From: Blepharisma stoltei | Taxonomy: Eukaryota; Ciliophora; Heterotrichea; Heterotrichida; Blepharismidae | Length of the DNA: 64,000 nt | Assembly: GCA_914767885.1 (NCBI GenBank) | Contig: CAJZBQ010000063.1 | Location: forward strand, 422,001-486,000 | Direction: 5' to 3' | Shown here: in pieces, positions 49,901 through 61,400 of the stretch | Layout of the letters: every line of letters starts with the position of its first letter | Position numbering within the stretch: position 1 is the first letter of the stretch | Translations under genes and position numbers: made by a program | Notes under the pieces: model-generated | The model's database searches: none | Seen by the model: the letters and a program-made list of their open reading frames with translations, nothing else | What the model was told of the DNA's origin: nothing

Positions 49901-51120
49901 GAGCCACAAGATGAGCATAAATAATATTTGTTTGTTTGGCACTGGCTACATAAATTGTCGCAGATTTGGCACCCATCAGAGCTTTGCTCCCAAAAAGCAT
50001 TATTATTGCAGACACATGTCGTCCCTGAAAGGCTGGCGTTTGCTATGCAAGATGTGCAAGAACCATCAAAAGCTGTGCATGCGAGGCATTCTTTATCCTT
50101 GCATAGCCTGCAGGTAAGTGTTGATCTGCAGCCATAAGGGCACGAGCCTACACAAGAAACGCAAGAACTAGAATAAAACTGTCCAAATGGGCAACTATCG
50201 GGACATTTAAGCTCAGAAGGACAAGCAGTGCATCCAGGACATCCTGATGTTATTCATTCTTGCGATGCGTAAGTATTATCGTTATAAATCTTCAAACTCC
50301 ACAAAAATCCAGTGAATCCTCCTGATCCCGTGTTATCTTTTCCAATGTAAAGTGCTCCAAGATCTTTATAATATGCTGAGGAGGTAGAGGTAGCTGAAAT
50401 TGATGTTCCTCCATCAATTGACTGAGTAAGAACAGTTTGTCCAGAAGCAATTCCGCCAGTAAACGCTATATAATGCCAGCTTGATAATAGGCTTGAAGAT
50501 CCATTTATATTAACTGTAGTTGAATCTGAAAGCCGAATATTAATCGCAGAAATTCCTGAGGCAAAATTTGTGTAAAAGTATTTTGTAGTGCCATCGAATT
50601 TCATAAATAAATATCCATTATTAATAGGCTTTACTCAAATTACTAATGAAAAATAAGGGCTCATCGTAAATGATGTAAGAGTCATATAGTTGCTACCTGA
50701 AAAATAGTATCCCCTATAAATTGAAGGAACCGGATCTGTTGTTTCCCAAGTAGGGTATGTATTTGAGTTTGAAGATCCTACAGAAACTCCGCTTACTGTA
50801 TCTAATTTAATTAAATTCTGTAGCGATAGACTTAAAGAGTTGGATGAAGATAGAGTGCATGAATGGCCTGATGAATCAGCAGTGTATCCTGAAGGGCAAT
50901 AAGTAAGGCAAATTGTTTTTAACAAATAATAACCTGAAGAGCAAGAGCTGCATTGATAATAAAGAGTTCCGGTACAAGAAGCACACCCAGTAAAGCATGC
51001 TACGCAAGAAGTCCCATCAGTAGAAGTCATATAACCACTACCACAAGACACAGGCCCTCCAGAATAGCACATGATTATGCTGGTCAAAATAATTAGAAAT
51101 TGTCCAATTTTAATTCTCAT
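40935..51120 (-). CDS. Gene C: Cys-rich/LamG multi-pass surface protein without malectin domain
   Basis: ATG 51120, signal peptide QFLIILTSIIMCYS followed immediately by a Cys-rich block (GYMTSTDGTSCVACF), so the malectin-like domain of A, B and D is missing. Then alternating LamG-like and Cys-rich modules, and a multi-pass end with LISPYFFDLGQAG, tail RIDLNNLNTLFDD, stop at 40935. 15-nt introns at 41352 and 41625. Ten insertions lie in the body. Those at 41721, 42557, 43810, 45723, 47906 and 49334 come out in frame at TA; those at 44160, 44869 and 46603 do not. This copy is therefore probably non-functional unless those are removed by another route. Confidence 0.7.
41352..41366 (-). other. 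15-nt intron, gene C (last)
   Basis: GTATTTCTTATGTAG on the minus strand; splicing joins VASLT to IVLFLLLYKPFED. Confidence 0.85.
41625..41639 (-). other. 15-nt intron, gene C (penultimate)
   Basis: GTAATATCAACTTAG on the minus strand; splicing joins LLCWFFI to VIIIITPLFLF. Confidence 0.85.
41721..42350 (+). mobile_element. IES/SINE-like retroelement with (TCTAA)n tail in gene C
   Basis: 15-bp target duplication (AAAATACCTATTATA 41713-41727; AAAATGCCTATTATA 42343-42357, one mismatch) containing TA. Removal gives AAIIGILSVENYG in frame. Head ATATACATAAAATGGCGGAT resembles the element in the FCP1-like gene. GC-rich body; tail (TAATC)n at 42321-42342. No long ORF. Confidence 0.85.
42557..42694. 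mobile_element. IES (138 bp) with 26-bp TIR in gene C
   Basis: TA-bounded; ends TATAGCGTCTTCACTGCTAT and, from the right, TATAGAGCATTCACCACTAT. Removal gives YGYDSDLI-type sequence as in gene D. Confidence 0.85.
43810..44037. mobile_element. Foldback IES (228 bp), near-perfect hairpin, gene C
   Basis: Two arms of about 100 bp are inverted copies: AAATTCCTGGGGATAGCG at each end, then CCAACCGGGATCGGATCC and TGTGTGGATCCATTTTTGAC. Removal at TA restores KGYNSVKI as in gene D. Absent from A and D. Confidence 0.88.
44160..44582 (-). mobile_element. SINE-like retroelement in gene C (no clean TA exit)
   Basis: 15-bp duplication GTC(A/C)GATCCGAAATC (44145-44159, 44583-44597). Tail (TTAAGA)n on the minus strand; head ATAAAATGGCATTCGG. 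Body matches 16300-16665. TA pairs available here leave a one-base frame error. Confidence 0.8.
44869..45027. mobile_element. Inverted-repeat element in gene C
   Basis: Ends CCAAGAATAGCCCACTAAGG and, from the right, CCAAGAATAGCCAACTAAGG, continuing GAGCATTTTTTGGTTAGCCA. Gene D lacks it. TA pairs at the borders leave extra bases, so exact IES limits are uncertain. Confidence 0.7.
45723..45872. mobile_element. IES (150 bp), decayed Pogo-type MITE, gene C
   Basis: TA-bounded; ends CTAGCTCCCCCTGTAAATGA and CTTATTCACAGAGGGGAAGT are degenerate CTCCGTGAGCGAAC repeats. Removal gives EPISSMMTSGTC, matching EPLSSMMTSGTC of gene D. Confidence 0.85.
46603..46945 (-). mobile_element. SINE-like retroelement in gene C (no clean TA exit)
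   Basis: Imperfect target duplication TTGGATGCATTC / TTGAATTCATTC (46591-46602, 46946-46957). Body GC-richer than flanks; A/T-rich tail ATAAATTTAAATTTA at the left. The nearest TA pair leaves a one-base frame error. Confidence 0.68.
47906..48587. mobile_element. IES (682 bp): Pogo-type MITE containing a second MITE, gene C
   Basis: Outer ends CTAACTCCTCCTCCGTGTGC and GTTCACTCACAGAAGTGGAT. TA-to-TA removal gives NECDLVNSLVVDLEL in frame. The same site in gene D carries a 295-bp copy without the inner insertion; A and B have no insert here. Confidence 0.88.
48096..48486. mobile_element. Inner MITE nested in the IES at 47906
   Basis: TA-bounded 391-bp copy with crisp ends (CCCTCCGTGAGCGAACAAAA at left, GTTCGCTCACGGAGGGGGGG at right), less decayed than its host. 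It has the double-repeat left end, and its right end carries back-to-back inverted repeats (48427-48480). Confidence 0.85.
49334..49563. mobile_element. IES (230 bp) with imperfect long TIR, gene C
   Basis: Left TAGCTTACACCCC...CCTCCCCAT...CACCCACCCCTAACGGTCC and right reverse TAGTACACCCTTCG...CTCCCCATGTCACCCACCCC pair along about 65 bp. Removal gives NSRITVESSG, matching NSRITLESSG in gene D. Confidence 0.85.
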
Positions 51121-51985
51121 TTTATATTTTAATTATCCCTCGAAATTTGGCGAATAAATAGCAGTGATGATAATAATAAAAATGATGACGTATATATATA
51201 CACTTTTTGCTAAATTTAGCAGCTTTAACTATTTTTAGCTTGAGTAATAAACTTTATCAATAGGGTTAATCAAAATAGTATGAAATTAAATGTTCTATGT
51301 GGTTAAAAGATTTTTAAATCTTAGAGACCAAAAATATCAAATAATAATTGTATAGATTATGCTCTAATCTTGATTTTCTCCACAAAAAAATAAGCTGAAA
51401 TAACGGAGATTGCATTATGGCATGCTAAAAAAATTGGATTCTTTAATTAATGTATTTAAATTTAATCTATTGAGTTTGAAAGATCATTGCTGCTTTTATA
51501 ATTTTATAAGTTAGTTGTGTAATTAATTATTTAAAAACTTCAACATATTTCGACTATTAACTCTTAAGTTAATTTTTTTAGCAGCCCACCTCACCACACC
51601 ATTTTAAAATCATAGCAGTTCTTGTCTATCAGATGTTTAATTTCTGAAGAACCTTAGATCCCATTAGTCTCTTGAGTCGTAATGGAGCTGAGAGCTCAGC
51701 CTTAGAATATGCTCCACCAAAGATTCTTCGCTCCTCAAAAGAACTTACTATATAAAGCCAACGTCTTCTTAGGCAGCAAGGATTAGATTCAGCATCTGTC
51801 TAATTAGCTATCCAATAGTCCATTTGAAAAGTCGAATTCAAACATTCTGATGATTTTCAAAATTAGCATTTTGGTATTATTATTCAAAGACTAAAATAAG
51901 ATAACTTTAATTTTAAAATATTTAGCAATTAAGCTTAATAATTATTTTTATCTTAAGAATAGCATTTCTTAATGTCAGCAATGAT
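51121..51985. other. Intergenic region upstream of gene C
   Basis: No gene supported. AT-rich except a GC-richer block at about 51585-51810 that resembles the retroelement-type inserts in composition. The stretch 51870-51985 matches 63710-63804 upstream of gene D, marking a segmental duplication. Confidence 0.55.
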
Positions 51986-52240
51986 CTAGTTTGGATTAGA
52001 TATCTGTGTAAAATTTTGGTTTTCTCCAACATCTGCTATAGTTTCATTGCCAAAAAAGTCTCCTAAATTGTTTAGATCTATCCTATTCGCTTTTTTCGCT
52101 AATTTTATTGGATTTGAGCGTACATCTTTTCCAAAATTTCTTTTAACTATATAGTAAAGCTCTTTAAAGGAGTTTATAATTGGCCCTGCAGATTGGGCCA
52201 TCATAATTGATATAACAAATATCATAATTACTGATTGGGC
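51986..52240 (-). pseudogene. Orphan 3' fragment of an array gene
   Basis: Encodes only the last ~80 residues of the family: MMAQSAGPIINSFKELYYIV, RSNPIKLAKK, RIDLNNLGDFFGNE, QISNPN and TAG at 51986. Upstream similarity ends at about 52240 and is replaced by unrelated AT-rich sequence. Closest by eye to gene E at the right edge. Confidence 0.8.
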
Positions 52241-52406
52241 AAAGATAATTTTTATGGGATTATTTTTTATAATTTTTTTGCCTATAATTTTCTAAAATAA
52301 TTTTAATCTATACAACATTATTAGACTTTTAATCTATAAAACATTATTTTTCGAGCGATTAAGCTAATAACTAAAATTAACTAACTAATAAGACTATTAT
52401 ACACTG

Positions 52407-55400
52407 TTAGCGGAGATCTTGACTTGGGGTAACTGTGTGTGCAAATTGTATATTTTCTCCCATATTTGTCGGAGTCTTGTCCTCAAAAAAATCATTCAAA
52501 TTGTTTAGATCTATTCTTTTTGTACTTTTTGATAGTTTAACTGGGTTTGGGCGTAGATCTCGACCAAAATTTCTTTTGATTAGACTATATAATTCTTTTA
52601 AAGAATTTAAAAGCAGCCCAGCAGATTGTACAATCATAAGGGATAAAACAAAAAGCATAATAACACAATCCATAGCATCAAGTGCAGTTGATCCGAGATC
52701 AAAAAAATATGGACTCAGAAGCATAAAAACAATAGAAATGCCACATTCTGTTATCAAGTTTGTAGTCTGAATAATTGTGTCTTCGAAAGGCTTATATACA
52801 AATAGAAAAAGTGCGATCTATATAAGAAATACACATAATGATGCTACAGCATTTATTGTGAGCTGACTTTGAGGGAAATCATTTAGAAACACTTGGGTTG
52901 CGATAAAAATTAATCGTCTTATAAAAAACAAAGAATAATACTGTGTGCTGATAAATCCTAAATCATTTTTGAATTCATAATATAAAGAGTTTCAAGGAAT
53001 TAGCCATTTTCTGTTTCTTTTGTTTATAATTTTGTTTAAATTTTTGAAGCTAAAATATGAATGAATTAGTGGGGTGATAATTATAATGACCTAAATTAAC
53101 TTTACAATGAAAGATCAGCAAAGAAGATAGTTCGTAAGCTTAATGGAATTTTCAAAATATCCAGAGTTTTCTACACTTAATATGCCAATTATAGCAGCGA
53201 AACCAACTTCTAGATAATTTAAGATCCAAAACCGTAAAAATGTGCCAAATTTGTATTCATTACATATCTTGTTGAGTTTTTTCCCTACATATCTCTGAGA
53301 GCATTTAGATAAATAATATACCGGAGGAATAATAGCTATAATAAAAAATAGAACTGTTAAATTATTTCCCACATTTACAAGTATTAAGTCACTATCATAT
53401 CCATATTTTTTTGCCTGATAATAAGGAGTATTGCCTTGATTTTCATCAACAAATAATAGAAATAAGTTCGGGACAATATTAAAATCATTCATTGACTTAA
53501 AAAATGCAGAAATTTTATCTGTCAAAGGGTAGTTTGCATAAGGTATGTAAGAGAGAAGCTGAATTGTGTTAAGCATGGTTCATAAGCCAGAAGGGTTTGG
53601 GCTGAACATTGCCAAAGCAATACTAGAGCCAACCAAAATTTTTGCTCCTGAAGAAACTTGATTTTGAATTTTCGCAATTTCTTGCTGCTCAGAAGTCATT
53701 GCGGATTGATAAAGAGAGCCTGCTAAATAATTATCGCGAATTACTCCACCAGATATTGAAATAACAGCAGTGTGATCTAAAAAATATACAGAAACTAATG
53801 TGCCCTTTGATATTCCTCCACCAAAATTGCATGATATTAAATATTCGTTATTTGAAATGTAATCAACAGATCATGATGGTATTGTCTGATTATGAACTTG
53901 TATATAAAAATGTGATTATTGTTCAATTTCTGTTTCAAGATATCACTAAAGGCTAGAATTAAAGTGTTATTTTTGTTAACAGTGAGAGAAACACTAAAAG
54001 GTATATATGTGCAAGTTGTTGTCCCAATATATCCAGGAGAGCAAGAGCAGCTCCCTGATTGCAATGTGGCGTTATTTATACATCATGTGCACTTAGTTTC
54101 GTTATCACATTGAGCACAAAGAGGAGGACAGTCATAGCAAGAGTCATTTGCTTTGTATTGCCATTGATGACACATCTCGCATATTCCTGAGCTCGAATTC
54201 CAAGTAAGACCATAATCGCATTGGCAATTTGCTCTATTTGATGTTCCAGATATGCATTCAAGACAGGAGTCTGCAGTGTAATCAGAGCAAGATATACATT
54301 TAGGATTGTCACAAAGGTTGCAAAATTTACTAGAATCTTTGCAGCTTGAGCATTCAATACTACATTTGGAGCATTTATTATATTCTGGACCAACTCAGTA
54401 CTGATTAATGAGACAATTAGGGATGCAGACACTAGTTGTAAGGCATGCTTTACAATTTTCTGTACATTTTGCTGCAGGTAATGAGAGGGATAATATAATT
54501 TTTACTGAGTTATATCCCTTAATATCGTAAATAAACCCTTTAAAATAATTAGAATAGCCCAAAGAACCTATTTCTGCTCCAAGTGTAAAAGTAAAGTCTG
54601 TTTTCGTATCCTTAAAATAGTCAGATCCGAAATCAACTTGATGATCTGCGACTCCATTTAAATAGAATGCTATTTTCGTATTTTTCAAACTTGTATATTC
54701 TGTAGAAAAAGCAATATGATTTCATACGTAAGATTCAAGACTTTGCAAATAAAAGAAATAGTTCAGTCCTGAAGCTTTGAAGTTTAATGAAATCATTACA
54801 ACCCCTGAAACCAATTGGAGAGAGAAGATTGGCTTATAGAGGTTATCTTGTTTTGAGATAATCATTCCAAAGCTACTCTCTATGTTAATTCACATCGAAA
54901 ATGTAAATGAATAGCCAAAGCTGAGAACTGGACTGCTGTAATTAGGGTAAATAGGTAAATGCATAATTGAGCTTACTCCATTGAAATAAAATCCTCGATA
55001 TGAGGCAGCTAATGGATCAAATGGATCATAATCTGGATAAAACGCTGTACTATTGCCAGTTAATGCAGGAATGCTTCTTTTCTTATCAAAAACAACCCCT
55101 TCCAGAGTATCAAAAGACAGATAGAATATAAAAGGATCTTTTTCTAAGCACACTGATCCACTCTCTATAAACCCATCAGGACACTTTGATATACACCACC
55201 CTAAATACATATAAAACCCAGATGCGCAAACTATGCAATCTCCAGAAGTTGAAGATGTACAGGTTTTGCAAGTGTAATCGCATGAATCACATTTTTCATC
55301 CGCTAAATTCCAATAATACCCGTCATAGCATACACAGGCTGATGAAGATAAATAGGCATGCTCTCTATAAGCTATGCCATAAGTCGTCAACTCAAGACTG

Positions 55401-58400
55401 AAGCCGGAAGGCAAGGAGGAGGCAGAAGGTACCGGAGGTGACACATGTCTTCGGGGAATAGACCCTCTGGTCTGGAGCCCATAGTAGAATCTTCTGTATA
55501 GGAGGTATTTGGTGACTGCTTCACAAATATGGCTTAACGCCTGGCTTTAAATAACCTAACCTCTACAAGTTATGCATGTCGATGCATAATCATCACACAC
55601 TAAACAAATTACATCTTGACATAGGTTACAATTTTTATCATGTCTAACACAGCCCCAAGTGCATTGAGTTTGGCATGAAGTGCAACTTGATCCATCTGGA
55701 TAATATAGCAAATCGCAGTTTGGGATGCATGCATTTGATAATTCTATAGGGCAAAATGAGCATCCTGAGCAAGTTCCTGAAGTCATCATACTACTAAGTG
55801 GTTCATCAGCATTATAAATATTAATACTTCATAAAAATCCAGTATAAAAGTTTGTATTTGAAATTGTGTCAGCACCAATGGCAATAGAAAACGATGAAGA
55901 AATATCTTGATATCATGAATAAACTAGATCAGAGGATAATTCATTAGAAGAGTCTATGTAAAAGGAAATAATTTGCTGCGGTGTGGAGCTTATAATACTT
56001 TTAACAGCAATAAAATTCCAAGATCCTAAATTAACTGATAAGCTAGTACTTGTGTATGAAACTGTTGTTCCACCTTTTAGTTTCATTGAAAAATTAAGTT
56101 TGCTAGAGATCAATGATAATGCAATAAAGGCTGAAGGTGAGTTGTCTTGTTTAGAGATTATGTATCCAGTATCTGATCTTGGGTTTATTCATGCTGAAAT
56201 AGTGAATTCTGCTCCAAATGTTATGGATGGTGAAGCATCAATTGATTTTATAAAGGAGGTTCCTCTAAAATAGTAACCTCTTAGTTTTGCAGCAAATGGA
56301 TCTCCAGAATTATAGAACGGATAAAAACTATCATCATTACCAGTTTGAAAAGCAACGTTACCTACTGAGTCATAAACTGTGTCTTTTATCTGGTTAAATC
56401 TTAAATTAAATGCTAGGCCGTGAGATAGATTGCAATTATTGGCTCCTGAAACATATCCAGAAGGACAAAATTCCAAGCAAATGTTTGATAGCATAAACAA
56501 AGAAGTCCCACATTGAATGCATTCAGTGAAAGAAGGCCCTGTGCATGATGAACAAATGGAGTGGCAGAGATCGCAGGTTTCTGTGCTTCCATTCCAATAA
56601 GCATTTAGGTTGCATTGGCATGAATCTCCTACAAATCCCGCATTTGTAATGCAGCTTAAGCTTAAACTTAAATTATAGGTCGGCTTCTGCCATTGTAGCG
56701 CAGTCACCAAAGATCCCTTAGGGGATTCACCCTCTTTGAGACTTTAAGAGGCAGAACTTCTTCGAGTAAGATGATTCATCGGGTTAGTTGTACAACTCGA
56801 GCGCCACCGTTCCACTTCTTCAGCATTTGACGCCATGGCACATATGAAGTAGATTCTCTTCACCTCCATTTCGGCTCTAGTGGCTAATAAATACAGCTTA
56901 AGCACTTATTTGAAAAAGATGTGCAGGAATAGCATTCTTTTTCACTGCAAAGTGTGCATGCTAGATTGCTTCTACACCCATTAGAGCATGATGTTTTGCA
57001 TGGATCACATGTAGTGCTATCAGGATAATTTGCTAGCGAGCAAGAGCTTGGACAGAAATCTCCAGCCGGGCAACTTGTGCAAGGGTTTGCAGTGCAAGTC
57101 GTAGTTGTTCAGTCGGAATTGGCATGAGTTTCATCATTATATATTTTTAAACTCCACAGGAATCCTTTGAAGCCAGTCTGTGACGCATTATCAGAGCCAA
57201 TTTGAAAAATTCCAGAAATATTATCTCTTAAGTATGTTTGAGATACTGAAGTCTTTGTCATAGCAAGTGATGAGTCTATATAACTATAAGAACTATAAGT
57301 CCCATCTGCATTAATTGATCCAGAAAATGACAAGTAATGCCAATCAAAAAATAAATTTTGTGGAGTAGCCGCATTAAGAGATGATCCATCTTTAAGTAAT
57401 AAATTGAGATTTGAATCGCCGCTGCTGTCAATTTTAACAACTAAATATTGAGAAGCTCCATAGTATTTTTCAATTAAAAGTCCCTGATCAATAACCTTAA
57501 CCCAAAGCATGATGGAGAAATAAGGACTAAAAATTAAAGAGCTAGTCATATGACTTTGTCCAGTGAAATAGTATCCACGGCTAATTGAAGGAATGGGATC
57601 GTTTGAATCAATCACAGGATAAACATTTGTATTGAGATTTCCAACATTAAACCCTGATAAAGTGTCAAGCACTATATAATCATCCAATTCTAAATCTACA
57701 ACTAAACTATTCACTAACTCCTCCCTCCGTGAGCGAGCAAACCATTAGAAAAATGCCTATTTTTTTAACCAAGAACACACCCTCCATGAGGAACAAAGTT
57801 TTTTTTATTCGAAAATTATTTTATAAAAAAAAATTTTATATATAACTGATAATTATTATAATGAAATCTCTTGCTAATTCTGGTTAATTTTAAACAACTC
57901 GCATTTTAAAAAATAAATCTTATAAAATAAATTATACTTTCAAATTAGTATTTCTTTAAAAAAAAAACTTCGTTAGGAACAAATTTTTTTGTTCACTCAC
58001 GGACGGGGGTAAGTCACATTTATTCGTGCCTGGATTTTGACTATAGCCACTTTGGCATTGTGTATCACATATGACATTTAAAAAATAATATGTAGAGTCG
58101 CAAGCCGAGCATTGGTAATAATGTGATGATGAACAAATAGAGCATCCAGTAAAGCAAGGCAAGCAAGAAAACCCATCTGGAGACAAGTAATAGTCTAAAT
58201 CGCAACTACAAGGTGAGCCATGGGCATGTGAAACACAAGTAGTGCACTTATTTGTATCAAATCCAGCACACACACTACAAAGGGGGTCATCACAAACATT
58301 ACAAGATCCACTTCTCGTGCATCCCAAAGTACAAGTAGAATCACAACTCTGGCATGCTGCTGAATATCAGTATTTACTTATATCGCATCCCCATAGACAA

Positions 58401-61400
58401 GTAGCTAATAAGCCAGATCCACAAATTTCATCAAGCTGTGTTGAAAAATCAGAAATAGCAACATTTCAGAGTTGATATTTGTAGATAAACCCTGTAAAAT
58501 ACGATGATGAGCTGCCACCTATTTTGATTTTTTGATTAACGGTATCTCTATAAATTAGAGTATTGTAAGTAGATGATGCAACAGAAACATTATTATTATA
58601 AACAGTTAAAGTAGTTATTACTGTCGGGTTGTCAAATGAGCATGTAAATGATAAGTATTTTCACATTACAAAAGGTGTGCTTGACAGAGTTTTTGATAAA
58701 GCTGCCTCTGATGGACTTTCTAATATAATTTTTATAGAGCCAGATGACTCTAGAGTAATTCTTGAATTGGATAAAATATCTCCTGAAGAAATTACATAAA
58801 TCCAGAAACCTATCGAGAAGCTATGTGACAGATAAATATTAGTATTTGATATTAAATATTGACTTCCATTGAAATATAAACCTCTTTGTTTTGCAGGGAT
58901 AGGGTCTACTGTTTCAGGCAAGTTAAAAAATTGATAGGAGCTTGGATTTGTTCCAGTGGTAAAGATTGTATATGTACCTTGAAAATCGCTATTGAATTCT
59001 ATATCTATCACAGGAGAAGTTATTGTCACACATGGACTCGTAAATCCATATGGGCAGGCTCTTAAACAAATATTTGAAACAAGATAATAAGATCCACAAG
59101 ATGTACACAAAAAATAATTATTTGTTTGGCATTGGCTGCATAAATTGTCACATATCATGCACCCATCCAAGCTTTGCTCCCAAAAAGCATTATTATTGCA
59201 AACACATGTGGTTCCTGAAATGCTTGCATTTGTTATACAGGATGTGCAAGGTCCATCAAAAGTTGTGCATGCCAGACATTCTTTATCTTTGCATAGTCTG
59301 CAGGTGAGTGTTGATCTGCAACCATAAGGACATGAACCTACACAAGAAATACAGGAACTTGAATAATACTGCCCGAATGGACAACTATCAGGGCATTTAA
59401 GCTCAGAAGGGCAAGCAGTGCAGCCAGGGCAGCCTGAAGTTATTCACTCCTGAGATGCGTATGTATTGTCATTATAAATTTTGAAGCTCCATATAAATCC
59501 AGTAAAACCTCCAGATGCTGTACTGTCTTTTCCAATGTAAAGTGTTCCGAGATCTTTATAATATGCTGAGGAGGCAGAAGTAGCTGATGTTGGAGTTCCT
59601 CCATCTATTGATCGGATAAGAACAGTATGTCCTGAAGTAAGTCCACCAGTAAATGCTATATAATGCCAACTTGAAGACAGGCTAGAAGAACTACTTATGC
59701 TAACTGAAGTCGAATCTGAAAGCCTAAGATTAATTCCAGATATTCCTGAGGCAAAATTTATATAAGAGTATATTGTGGTGCCATCAAATTTCATAAATAA
59801 ATATCCATCACTAAGAGGCTTTACCCAGACTAGTAATGAGAAATATGGACTTATAGTGAATGATGCAAGACTCATATAATTATTCCCTGAAAAATAGTAT
59901 CCTCTATAAATTGAAGGGATTGGATCAGCTGTTTCTCATGTTGGGTATTCATTTGAGTTTGAAGATCCTACAGACAATCCGCTAACTGTATCTAATTGAA
60001 TTAAATTTTGAAGTTAGACGCTTAAAGGATTGGATGCAGATAGAGTGCAAGAATGTCCTGAAGAATCTGCAGTATAGCCTGAAGGGCAATAAGTAAGACA
60101 CATTGTTTTCAATAAATAATAGCTAGAGAAGCAAGAGCTGCAATGGTAATAAAGAGTCCCAGTGCAAGAAGCACATCCAGTAAAGCATGGTACACAAGAA
60201 AACCCATCAGTAGAAGCCACATAACCAGCATTGCAAGTGCAAGGAGTTCCAGACGCATTGGAAACACATTGTGTGCAAAGACCTGTTAAAAATCCTGTGC
60301 ATACACTACAAAGAGGATCAAAGCAAACATCGCAAGAGACATTTCTGACACAACCATTTGTGCATGAATTGCAGTTTGTAGGTGTGGCTCCATCCATTCA
60401 TTGAGATAAAGGACAAGTCCAAAGGCAGCTAGCTGTTGCTCCTGTGCCACATATTTGATCTGAATATAGATCGAGTAAGACTTAGCTTAGCTTTTCAATA
60501 ATTCTAGCAGGTAAAATATTCAGGCTGTCAGGCAAAATTTTGTTAAATAACAATTCGTAAATGACTCAAGTAAATTCTACTTGGTTTTCTTATTTCTGGA
60601 GTTTGGTTATCAATAAAAACTTGCTTATTTTTACCCTCTAAAAGGCTTGGAAACCTGACCTAAAATCATGCCTGAACTATATTGTGTATTGAAATTTGAG
60701 ACAGCAACATTTCATAGAGTGAACTGATAAATATACCCTAAGAAATTGCTTGAAGAACTCTTGCCAAGGATTATTGCATTATTTGTTGCATCTCTGTATA
60801 TATATTGATTAGTCGTAATAGAAGTTTTCGGCGAATTGTTCAAATACGGGACAATAGTTGTTGATAAAGTAGATGAAGAAAATGAGGTCGCAAAAGAAAT
60901 GTAGACCCAGGCTGAGTTCGATGGATTTAAAGCTGCAGTTGTTACCGTTGTAGTGGCTTCTAGTCTATTCTCTAATATAATCGTTAGAACACCATTTGCA
61001 GATATCGTTATTTTATACCCTGAGCTATTTGCTAAAATATCGCCTGAGCCTGATAGTATCCAAACCCAAAAACCAATTGAAAAATTAAGTGAAATATAAA
61101 CAGCTGATGATTGAAGGTACATGCCACTAGAAAAATAAAGTCCTCTACCTTTAGCTGGAATGGGATCTACTGTTTCTGGGGTATTAAAAAATTGATAGCT
61201 GCTTGAGCTTGTTCCTGTTTTAAAAGGGCCATAAGTTCCTAAAAAATAATTAGCAAAGCTTTGATCAATGACAGCTGTAGAAACTGAAGTGCAAGGCGAG
61301 CCGAATCCATAAGGGCATGCTCTTAAACATACACTTGAAACTAGAACATTTGGAGATACGCAGGTTGTGCATAAAAAGTTCATTGAGCCAGAGCAAACGT

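Noticed and set aside
33732-59327. Numerous plus-strand ORFs rich in His, Cys and Arg across the array
   Set aside because: They are antisense shadows of the Cys-rich minus-strand modules, repeated because the modules repeat.
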